Shown: piece by piece, positions 8,589-14,482 of the stretch
Position numbering within the stretch: the stretch's first letter is position 1
How the letters are laid out: every line of letters starts with the position of its first letter
NCBI GenBank assembly: GCA_017617145.1
Contig: JAFZWX010000100.1
Coordinates: 1-14,482, forward strand
Reading direction: 5' to 3'
Source: Treponema sp.
Lineage (GTDB): Bacteria; Spirochaetota; Spirochaetia; Treponematales; Treponemataceae
DNA: 14,482 nucleotides
Program-made: the position numbers and the translations under genes
The notes under the pieces: model-generated
Told to the model about the DNA's origin: nothing
Seen by the model: only the letters and a program-made list of their open reading frames with translations
The model's database searches: none

Positions 8589-9234
8589 CATCTCCTCCAG
8601 TATTTTTAGAAAAGTAAGATTTGCACAGAAGAGTAAAATCGTCAGGTTTCTTGTATCCGATTTTTCGCTTCAATCTTCTGGTGTAGCAGGATACAGTCTG
8701 CTTAGAAAGACCTGTAATGTAGCACAGTTCTTTTTGAGTAAAACCATTTCCAAGGTACAAGCCAATCTGCATTTCTTTCTCAGTTACTTCCGAGATAGAT
8801 TTCTGGTCGAGCAGATAGTCACCGTCTTCAAAACTCTTTAGAATCTGGTCCGGGTAAAGACGCATACCGCTCTTAATTTTGTTAATACAGTTTTTGAAAT
8901 ATTCAGCATCTTCAATGTGCGGAATAAATCCCTCAACACCAAGCTGATGTACTCTCATTGCCAGATAATGAGAACAATCGCCCAACTCAACAAAATAAGT
9001 CAAAAGCTTATCATTCAGGTATTTAAGGCGTATGAGTTCATATGAAAGAACGTAGCCTAAAAAGTATTTGTCAAAAATGACTGCTGTATCATTTGCATAT
9101 CTGCAAGAGTTGTGTAACTCATATACATTTCTGCAAACTGTAATCTGATTTTCTCCCATCAAAGAAGAAACCCCCTTTAAGACGATGCTTTTTACATCTT
9201 CATCAATGCAACATACAATTATTTTTTTTACCAT
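8572..9234 (-). CDS. Response-regulator-like protein with LuxR/GerE-type HTH, inside the head operon
   Basis: 220 residues. The first 125 or so look like a receiver domain: acidic pair in VCCIDEDV (about residues 10-13), a strand with an aspartate in TAVIFDKYF at the phospho-acceptor place, and a late GFIPHIEDAEYFKNCINKIKSG, which matches the last strand and helix of receivers but with the usual Lys changed. Residues 148-212 are a LuxR/GerE helix-turn-helix: VTEKEMQIGLYLGNGFTQKE, then LSKQTVSCYTRRLKRKIGY. The ATG at 9234 has AGGGAG nine bases upstream and lies six bases after the portal stop, so it is fully inside the head operon. No sensor kinase is present. A transcription regulator in this place is not part of known HK97 head modules; its role is unknown and may be late-gene or host control. 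Confidence 0.85.
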   Translation of the reverse strand: MVKKIIVCCIDEDVKSIVLKGVSSLMGENQITVCRNVYELHNSCRYANDTAVIFDKYFLGYVLSYELIRLKYLNDKLLTYFVELGDCSHYLAMRVHQLGVEGFIPHIEDAEYFKNCINKIKSGMRLYPDQILKSFEDGDYLLDQKSISEVTEKEMQIGLYLGNGFTQKELCYITGLSKQTVSCYTRRLKRKIGYKKPDDFTLLCKSYFSKNTGGDDDNKD

Positions 9235-9240
9235 TATGAA

Positions 9241-10455
9241 TTACTCCCTAGATTTTCCAGAATCCTCCGGAACTAGCGAAGAAGCTCTATACCAAATATC
9301 CCCCCAGGGCTTAGTGTCCTGCCCACGGCTTTTCAGTACATCATTGATGGTCTTCAGTCCAGCGTTGATTTCAGCAATATCTCTATTGCTCTGTGCATCC
9401 TCGCTTTCCTGAAGTTCTGGAATAGAGTCAAGATTGAACAGTCCAGTTTCACTAAGATTAAATCTTTTGAAGAACTGAACTTCCAGAACCTCTTCAAAAT
9501 TCTTAAGAAGAGGAATCAATGTATAATTCCAGAAAGCACGATGTTGAGAGTCTGTGTCTGTACCGCTTAAGGAACTCTTTGAATCCTGTATATTTGCCAC
9601 CCGCGGCGGAATACCATACTTCGCAAGCAGTGTGTATAAGTTCCATTTCTTCATGTCGTAAAGCTTAAGTACATCAGGGCTAAAAGTTAGCGGCTGATAT
9701 TCCGTTCCTTTACCGAGCACGGCCACGCGGTTTTTCATGCCGCGTCCATATTTCTTATCCCACGTCCTTGCAAGGATTTCTGCTTCGGCTTCCGTCAGTA
9801 CCTGGTCAGTCTTAAGCAGTCCTTTAGGCACGCCTCCTTCTTTCAGTAAGCCGGTATTCTGCTTAGCCGCCAGTAAATCCTGTTCAACTTCGAGTCCCAA
9901 ACTTACCAGAGGGCTAACTCCACGGAAAACATTCCAGGGGTTCCAGTCCTTAAAATGAATAATTTCATCAGGAAGAATAACTACGGGTCTTCCGCATCCT
10001 TCTTCCGTGTATACCCATTTAGTGACTTTGCCGTTATCAACGACATGCTGCATATTTCGAGGATTTAATATATAAATTTCGGTAGGTAGGCCGCAGCTGT
10101 AATTCTCTCCAAACCACCAGAAAGCTTCACCGTCCAGACTCCACCATGCACAGGTTTGTTTCCACAAATCAAAGCGGCTCATCTGTCTGTTCGGATAACG
10201 GAAGAGATTTGCTAAAGCAGAATCCTTCTGAACTTTACCGTTCTTTCTGATTTCGAATTCAGCACGCGCGACATTGCGCGTAAGAATATCAATACAAACC
10301 GATACCCATGCATGCTGGAGATATGGATCAGTGCAGGCCTTCTTTTCTGGAACAGAAAAGTCATCCGCAACCGATTCATTGTTTATTTCGGAAAAACTTC
10401 TAAGCTGCTTTTTTGGTTTTCGTCTGTTAAATAATCCCATATACTTTATCGGCAT
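9241..10455 (-). CDS. Phage portal protein, HK97 family
   Basis: 404 residues, the normal length. Portals form the twelve-part ring at one head vertex through which DNA is packed. The N-terminal basic segment (GLFNRRKPKKQ), the conserved WVSVCIDILTRNVARAEFEI, the region around SLDGEAFWWF, the DEIIHFKDWNPWNVFRGVSPL motif and the later LLAKYGIPPRVANI and QHRAFWNYTLIPLLKNFEEV are typical of HK97 portals. It starts four bases after the terminase stop. Neither the ATG at 10455 nor the one at 10440 (MGLFNRR) has a good ribosome binding site, so translation is probably coupled to the terminase gene and the exact start is uncertain. Confidence 0.93.
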   Translation of the reverse strand: MPIKYMGLFNRRKPKKQLRSFSEINNESVADDFSVPEKKACTDPYLQHAWVSVCIDILTRNVARAEFEIRKNGKVQKDSALANLFRYPNRQMSRFDLWKQTCAWWSLDGEAFWWFGENYSCGLPTEIYILNPRNMQHVVDNGKVTKWVYTEEGCGRPVVILPDEIIHFKDWNPWNVFRGVSPLVSLGLEVEQDLLAAKQNTGLLKEGGVPKGLLKTDQVLTEAEAEILARTWDKKYGRGMKNRVAVLGKGTEYQPLTFSPDVLKLYDMKKWNLYTLLAKYGIPPRVANIQDSKSSLSGTDTDSQHRAFWNYTLIPLLKNFEEVLEVQFFKRFNLSETGLFNLDSIPELQESEDAQSNRDIAEINAGLKTINDVLKSRGQDTKPWGDIWYRASSLVPEDSGKSRE

Positions 10456-10459
10456 TCTG

Positions 10460-11674
10460 TTATGCCATTACCACGCCGCTAGTCACTGCGCTGAATATCG
10501 CGTAACGCATGGCGTCCATGTAATGGTCATTTACTTTCACAATCTGATTATTCTCGTCACGGGAATAATCCCATATTTCACCAAGAACACCGGTACAGTC
10601 CTTGCAAACAAAAAACTGTCCGCGTTCAATCTTTGCAATAATGTAATCAATTCCTGCATCCACGCTGTTATTTGCCTTAACTCCGCCAGGAACTTCCTGA
10701 ATTCTTTCGCCACCTGCCGGGTCACAGTAGGTAACAAAACATTCCTTGTACCAGTGCTTTGCAGTCTGCTGTTCAACCGAAGTTTTAGTCGTTATGTTAA
10801 AGCCGCCAAAATCAGCGATTACATATACACATTCGCCAACCCAGCCAACTTTTACAGCTGCAATGTGTAAGCCAAAATCTTGACCACCAGTAAACTTGTC
10901 AAACTTCTTCGGAAGCTTTTCACGAGGCAGAATCATAGATTCTTCAAACTTCTCGTAAACGCTTCCTTCCGGCTTTACCCAAAGACCGTCACGGAAGCGG
11001 GCCCGCTGCTTTTCTGGCATGTTGTCCAGAATGTCAGAAATGTAGTCCTCGTCTAAGTTCTCTGCATTATCCATAGGATTGAGAACAGCAGAAGCATATA
11101 AATCTGGTTTCAATAATTTTTCATCCGTCCGAGGTTCAATCTTTCGGATAAAAACTTTGTAAGCCCAATGCATCGGCGAACACGGGTTGCAGTCGTAGAA
11201 GAACTTGTTCTTACAACCAGGTACTTTCATCGCAAGACGAGAGTAGGCAGTTGTAATTGCCGAATATGAAATCTGGCTTACTTCATTAAAGTAAATCGTC
11301 ACATATTCGTGACCCAAAATCCTATCAACCTGTTCTTTGTCACCAAGACCGCCAATCCAAATCTCCGAACCGTTCCAAAGAGTTATAAGTCCATCGTGAA
11401 CGTTTGCCTTATAATTCTTTGCACCAATAGTTTTGTTCAGCCACGGAAGTAAAGTTTCATGCAGTACAGAACTTCGAGCATCTTTGGCACGAAAGCGACA
11501 AATCAAATGTCTGCTTCCCGGATATCTGCAAGCTCTGAAAATAATTGCCATTACAAGAACAGTAGTTTTTCCAGAACGTGAACCGCCAAAAAGCAGAACA
11601 TGTTTTGCAGCAGAACTTAAAAGTTCCAAAGCTTTCTGCTGTACCGCCGTCGGCTTAAAAACTTCCGAAGTCAT
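10460..11674 (-). CDS. Phage terminase large subunit (TerL)
   Basis: 404 residues. The packaging ATPase and headful or cos nuclease that loads DNA into the prohead. The ATPase domain has Walker A GGSRSGKT (30-37), Walker B VTIYFNEVS with catalytic E131, and the coupling motif FYDCNP (159-164). The RNase H-like nuclease follows, with acidic residues D266 (GGQDFG), D318 (YCDPAGGE) and D387 (HYMDAMRYA). All key residues are present. Its ATG overlaps the stop of the small subunit in an ATGA, and the portal gene follows four bases after its stop. The family is of the Terminase_3/6 type. Confidence 0.95.
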   Translation of the reverse strand: MTSEVFKPTAVQQKALELLSSAAKHVLLFGGSRSGKTTVLVMAIIFRACRYPGSRHLICRFRAKDARSSVLHETLLPWLNKTIGAKNYKANVHDGLITLWNGSEIWIGGLGDKEQVDRILGHEYVTIYFNEVSQISYSAITTAYSRLAMKVPGCKNKFFYDCNPCSPMHWAYKVFIRKIEPRTDEKLLKPDLYASAVLNPMDNAENLDEDYISDILDNMPEKQRARFRDGLWVKPEGSVYEKFEESMILPREKLPKKFDKFTGGQDFGLHIAAVKVGWVGECVYVIADFGGFNITTKTSVEQQTAKHWYKECFVTYCDPAGGERIQEVPGGVKANNSVDAGIDYIIAKIERGQFFVCKDCTGVLGEIWDYSRDENNQIVKVNDHYMDAMRYAIFSAVTSGVVMA

Positions 11675-12192
11675 AATTCCTTAAAGCTGTCAGCAAAAGT
11701 AATTGCCAGTTCACCTTGAACCGGCTTTGTATTTTCCTTATCCGCTCCTGTAATGAACGAATCCAGCTTTGCAGAACGTTCAAGTAAATCCATCGCGCCA
11801 TCCGCATTTAAGTCATCTGGATTCAGCGTCTTCAAACGTTTAGCAACAATTCCATCAAACTCATTCAGCATTTCCATCTGCCGCTTTTTGCGTTCAACGC
11901 GTTCATTTATCAATTCGCGTTCAGTCTCTCTTGCAACGTATTCGTCATACTTTGCAGCCCGCTCATTCCAGTTGAATAAACGAGCGTAACGGCTCCACGA
12001 GCCGTATTTTTTCTGGTCTATTCCGTGCAGTTCAAGACAAGCTTTAATGCTGCGCTTATATCCCATATTCCTGAACATGCAGAAAGCCTTAAATGCTTTC
12101 GAACTCTCGGCTTCTAAACGAGTTTCCCAGCATTTAGGCTCTGCCTGTTCACCAAGATTGCCGGTTGGTATGTCAGCAACTTGTCCTCCCAA
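11671..12192 (-). CDS. Phage terminase small subunit (TerS), probable
   Basis: 173 residues. The segment AFCMFRNMGYKRSIKACLEL followed by SWSRYARLFNWNERAAKYDEYV matches the DNA-binding part of many terminase small subunits, where a W-x-x-RA-x-x-YD motif follows the helix-turn-helix. A charged helix (ETERELINERVERKKRQMEM) then resembles the oligomerisation part. TerS picks the packaging site on the DNA and recruits TerL. Position directly before TerL, with an ATGA overlap, supports the call. The start is a TTG at 12192 with AGGAGG 11 bases upstream; an ATT one codon earlier would have better spacing, so the first residues are uncertain. In a satellite this protein would determine that its own DNA, not the helper's, is packed. 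Confidence 0.8.
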   Translation of the reverse strand: MGGQVADIPTGNLGEQAEPKCWETRLEAESSKAFKAFCMFRNMGYKRSIKACLELHGIDQKKYGSWSRYARLFNWNERAAKYDEYVARETERELINERVERKKRQMEMLNEFDGIVAKRLKTLNPDDLNADGAMDLLERSAKLDSFITGADKENTKPVQGELAITFADSFKEL

Positions 12193-12219
12193 AATAAACT
12201 TTTCCTCCTCGCCAAAAGG

Positions 12220-12414
12220 CTATTTTTCAATCCTTATTTTTTCATGTTCATAACGAACAAGATTTTCTCTTTCAGATTTCTGAATCTTTACAGGCCGTCC
12301 ACCATACATAGTCAGCGACACTGTAAACTCACCAAACTCTCTGGTTCTAAGACAGTCGCTAAAAAGCTCCTGAATCTTATCCAGCACATCAACATCATTC
12401 TTCAGAATCATCAT
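12220..12414 (-). CDS. Small hypothetical protein overlapping the excisionase-like gene
   Basis: About 64 residues from the ATG at 12414, or 63 from the next ATG at 12411; AGGTGG directly precedes them. A TTG at 12429 is in frame but lacks a binding site. The start lies within the last codons of the excisionase-like gene, so translation is likely coupled. The shape is a short helix (DVLDKIQELFSDC), a beta hairpin (FGEFTVSLTMYGGRPVKIQK) and a charged tail. The order of helix, strand, turn with GRPVKI and then charged residues recalls YezD/DUF2292-like small proteins, but I cannot assign it. It sits between the excisionase-like gene and the terminase gene. Confidence 0.55.
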   Translation of the reverse strand: MMILKNDVDVLDKIQELFSDCLRTREFGEFTVSLTMYGGRPVKIQKSERENLVRYEHEKIRIEK

Positions 12415-12652
12415 CCACCTCACAGTCAAAATCGTTTACAGGTTCTATGCGATTCCGTCCAAGCCATTCATACAAGTCTTCCTGACGGAACAGAATTCTT
12501 TTACCAAGTTTCGAATACGGCACAGCCTGAGCTTTTACAAGCATGTACAAATAGTATTTGCTTATAGTCAAATAGCTTGCAGCTTCACCAATACTCATAA
12601 CGCTTGGAAAAGTAATCTGCCGTGCAGTTTCAGACTTTTCCGCACATCCCAT
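12395..12652 (-). CDS. AlpA/excisionase-like winged-helix DNA-binding protein (HTH_17 type)
   Basis: 85 residues. The core at about residues 19-66, MSIGEAASYLTISKYYLYML followed by VPYSKLGKRILFRQEDLYEWL, is a MerR-like winged helix of the HTH_17 class, where a helix-turn-helix is followed by a wing with KLGKR-I-F and a final helix. Small proteins of this kind act as excisionases (recombination directionality factors) or as AlpA-type activators of island excision. The C-terminal tail is very acidic. The ATG at 12652 has GGGGAG five bases upstream. Its place next to the integrase fits a role in excision. The 21-bp-spaced repeats upstream are possible binding sites. It could instead regulate the head operon that follows. 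Confidence 0.8.
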   Translation of the reverse strand: MGCAEKSETARQITFPSVMSIGEAASYLTISKYYLYMLVKAQAVPYSKLGKRILFRQEDLYEWLGRNRIEPVNDFDCEVDDDSEE

Positions 12653-12761
12653 TTTTACTCCCCAGTGCAGTATGAAGAATCTGGGCTTTCCTCAACCTGC
12701 GCCGATTTCTTTTTTCATTGTTGAGTAAATAATAAAGCGCAAAGTAAATACCAAAGTGCTT

Positions 12762-12827
12762 AAAAAGTCTTATGCAAAATACAAAAAGTCTTATTAACAG
12801 TATTAAAAGTCTAATAAGCGTAAGACT
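12762..12827. repeat. Three direct repeats with 21-bp period plus one inverted copy upstream of the excisionase-like gene
   Basis: AAAAGTCTTAT, AAAAGTCTTAT and AAAAGTCTAAT occur with their G at 12767, 12788 and 12809, exactly 21 bases apart, which places them on the same face of the helix. An inverted copy, GTAAGACT, follows at 12820-12827. They lie about 110-175 bases upstream of the excisionase-like start and downstream of the integrase terminators. Iteron-like arrays of this type bind Xis/AlpA or integrase arm domains, repressors or replication initiators. The surrounding 260-base gap (12653-12912) has no credible gene; besides these repeats it holds only the two terminators. Confidence 0.65.
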
Positions 12828-12844
12828 ACAAACGCCGTTAAACG

Positions 12845-12875
12845 AAAAAAGGCGGCAGTCAAAAGACCACCGCCT
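12845..12875 (-). terminator. Second rho-independent terminator after the integrase gene
   Basis: On the minus strand AGGCGG-TGGTC, a TTTT loop and GACTG-CCGCCT form an 11-bp stem with two G-T wobbles (12850-12875), followed by TTTTTT (12850-12845). Confidence 0.85.
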
Positions 12876-12877
12876 GT

Positions 12878-12910
12878 AAAAAATGTCATTGCCGTGCTCG
12901 ACACGGCAAT
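12878..12910 (-). terminator. First rho-independent terminator after the integrase gene
   Basis: Two bases after the integrase stop, ATTGCCGTG (minus strand) pairs perfectly with CACGGCAAT around a 5-base loop (12888-12910); GACA and then TTTTTT (12883-12878) follow. With the second terminator directly behind, integrase transcription is firmly separated from the excisionase-head operon. Confidence 0.88.
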
Positions 12911-12912
12911 CT

Positions 12913-14439
12913 CTACGCCGCAATAATATTCATACGACACTGTTCAAATATGTCGCGGATAGAATCAAAGTGTTCATCCGTCATGTGGTTAGCATAGTGC
13001 TGAGTCATAGCAGGCGTTGTATGACCAAGCACCGCCTGTACATTTCTCATGTCAGTAAGATTTGCAAGATATGTAGCACAGAAGTGTCGCAAGCTGTAAA
13101 AGTCAATATTTCTTTCACGACGTTCTTCTTCCGAAACTCCAATTTTGTGCAGAGCTTCAAAGAATCCGTCATCATAATACTGTGGAAGATAAGGCTTATC
13201 AATCAAAGCACAAGACCAGAAAACAAAACTATTTTCACTCGCATGCGGACACTTTTGAGCCTGTACCAAAAGCCGTAAGATAATATTATGAGCAACCGGA
13301 ACTTTGCGTATAAGATTTGTTTTCGTAGATTTTAAGTAACCGGTTCTGTGCCAGCTGTGGCGAATCGTAATCAGATCTTTTTCAGCATCAATATCACGAA
13401 CCTGCAAACCGCTTATCTCACCAGGTCTCAAACCACTAAAGGCCGAAAGATTAAATGCCAGATACATAACCTCAGAATCCCAATCCAGTTCATAAAGAGC
13501 TTTAATTTCTTTCTCGTCAGGAATACCACGCTGAACAGAATCTGATTTAGAAAAGGCCTCAACATTCGCCATTGGGTTAGAGTGTATAATTCCTTTATTC
13601 TTAAGCCACTTCAAACCTGTAGCACCACAAGTACGTGCATGGTTAATTGTCGCACCTTTAAGGCAGCTAAAGTTTGCAAGCTCCTGTAAAAAGTCTTCAA
13701 GGTATTGTTCCGTAAGCTGACCAACAGTAAAGTCTTCGCCAAAGTAAGGCAGCCAGTAACGATTTATCATACCACGCATTTCCTTACAGTGATAATCACC
13801 AATCGATTTTTTATGTGCTCGCTTATTTTGTATGTATTCAGATTTTTCAGGAGTCCAGAAGTTCACAAGGAACTCGCAAAGCTTCATAGTGCATTCAGGA
13901 TTCAATGGCTCATAAACCTTAGCAGCCACATCTTCTGGAATCATTCCCGAAGTCATAAGGGCGTTTTTCTTATGAATCACAACAACCTTTTTCTTTGGAG
14001 CTTCCACACTCGGAATAGGAGCAGAAATAGGAGCAACAACCGGCGCAATAACCGGCGAAACTACAGGAGCGGCAGGAACAACAGTCGCAGACTGTATCGC
14101 CACAGGTGCTGGATCTGCAGCAATCTGTGCAACATTAGTATTTAAATTAAACTTCTGGGAAATTAAAGAAACAAGAAGAACAGCTTCTGTTTGAGAAAGT
14201 CGTTTTACAATACCGTCCAAGTTCAGACCAGAAACAGAAACATCTTCGTCAGCTTTTTTCCGGCTATTTGTATAACCGTCTGGCGTACCGTTCTTGTACC
14301 ATTCGGCAGCCAAAAGCATCGCTTCCGTCTTGTCTTTAGTATGCGTACTTTTTGTTTTTACACAAACTCCAGTCTGCTGGTTAAAGAATACCGCACGGTA
14401 ATATCCCTGTGCGTTTTTCGTAAGGTAAAAAGGTTTCAT
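12913..14439 (-). CDS. int: Tyrosine recombinase / phage-type integrase with Pro-Ala-Val-rich linker
   Basis: 508 residues, longer than the usual 350-400. Residues 1-60 (FYLTKNAQGYYRAVFFNQQT) look like an arm-type DNA-binding domain. A helical part (70-105) is followed by a low-complexity linker of Pro, Ala, Val and Ile at about 109-148 ending in a lysine cluster. The core-binding domain spans about 183-290 and the catalytic domain 305-500. Catalytic residues seen: R338 (SGLRPGE), K370 or K373 (YLKSTKT), R451 in YSLRHFCATY, H473 (LGHTT) and the nucleophile Y482 (QHYANH). The first residue of the H-x-x-R box is Tyr (448) in place of His, a known but less common variant. It inserts and, with a directionality factor, removes the element. 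The ATG at 14439 has GGGGG five bases upstream. Two terminators follow. Confidence 0.94.
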   Translation of the reverse strand: MKPFYLTKNAQGYYRAVFFNQQTGVCVKTKSTHTKDKTEAMLLAAEWYKNGTPDGYTNSRKKADEDVSVSGLNLDGIVKRLSQTEAVLLVSLISQKFNLNTNVAQIAADPAPVAIQSATVVPAAPVVSPVIAPVVAPISAPIPSVEAPKKKVVVIHKKNALMTSGMIPEDVAAKVYEPLNPECTMKLCEFLVNFWTPEKSEYIQNKRAHKKSIGDYHCKEMRGMINRYWLPYFGEDFTVGQLTEQYLEDFLQELANFSCLKGATINHARTCGATGLKWLKNKGIIHSNPMANVEAFSKSDSVQRGIPDEKEIKALYELDWDSEVMYLAFNLSAFSGLRPGEISGLQVRDIDAEKDLITIRHSWHRTGYLKSTKTNLIRKVPVAHNIILRLLVQAQKCPHASENSFVFWSCALIDKPYLPQYYDDGFFEALHKIGVSEEERRERNIDFYSLRHFCATYLANLTDMRNVQAVLGHTTPAMTQHYANHMTDEHFDSIRDIFEQCRMNIIAA

Positions 14440-14482
14440 GTTTTCCCCCAGGATAAGTCAATACAGACCAAAACCATCAAAA

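Noticed and set aside
12678..12704. Eight-codon mini-ORF (MKKEIGAG) as a leader peptide before the excisionase-like gene
   Set aside because: No ribosome binding site, no run of regulatory codons and no attenuator hairpin after it.
12762..12827. Short CRISPR array
   Set aside because: The repeats share only about 11 bases, the period is 21 bases and there is no room for spacers; no cas gene is nearby.
12630..12923. 97-codon minus-strand frame in the gap between integrase and the excisionase-like gene, with a hydrophobic 7-residue repeat (IRLLILL, IRLFVFC, IRLFKHF)
   Set aside because: It runs through two rho-independent terminators and overlaps both flanking genes. The 7-residue repeat is only the 21-bp DNA repeat translated.
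13705..14145. Plus-strand frame rich in Arg and Asn
   Set aside because: It is the antisense shadow of the integrase gene; the Arg/Asn run mirrors the Pro-Ala-Val linker codons.

Overview
All convincing genes lie on the minus strand, so the window reads biologically from right to left. It is AT-rich, with strong purine-rich ribosome binding sites and several TTG starts. Nothing in it names the host. The style of the integrase N-terminus and the general base use suggest a gut- or rumen-type spirochaete such as Treponema, but this is only a weak impression.

Right part (about 12,200-14,482): a tyrosine-recombinase integrase with an unusual Pro/Ala/Val linker, followed by two tandem rho-independent terminators. 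Next come three direct repeats with an exact 21-bp period plus one inverted copy. Beyond these lie an AlpA/excisionase-like winged-helix gene and a small overlapping ORF.

Middle part (about 5,500-12,200): a compact HK97-type head-assembly and DNA-packaging module. The order is terminase small and large subunits, portal, an unexpected response-regulator-like LuxR-type protein, prohead protease, major capsid protein, a gp6-like head-tail connector and a small probable neck protein. Genes are joined by ATGA overlaps or gaps of a few bases. The two wider gaps hold a hairpin (before the capsid gene) and a nested palindromic element (after it).

Left part (1-5,446): a type I restriction-modification operon, hsdR-hsdM-X-hsdS, with its own likely promoter and an operator-like palindrome over the predicted transcription start. 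X is an Abi-like protein with an RNxxxH HEPN ribonuclease motif, and its stop codon overlaps the hsdS start. hsdS runs off the left edge. A GC-rich structured element separates hsdM from X.

How it fits together: the window has integration and excision genes, a complete-looking head module and a defence island. It has no tail, lysis or replication genes. The defence genes begin where tail genes would normally follow. This matches the design of capsid-forming phage satellites (cf-PICI type), which build their own DNA-filled heads and take tails from a helper phage. A prophage whose tail genes were displaced, or lie beyond the window, is the main alternative.
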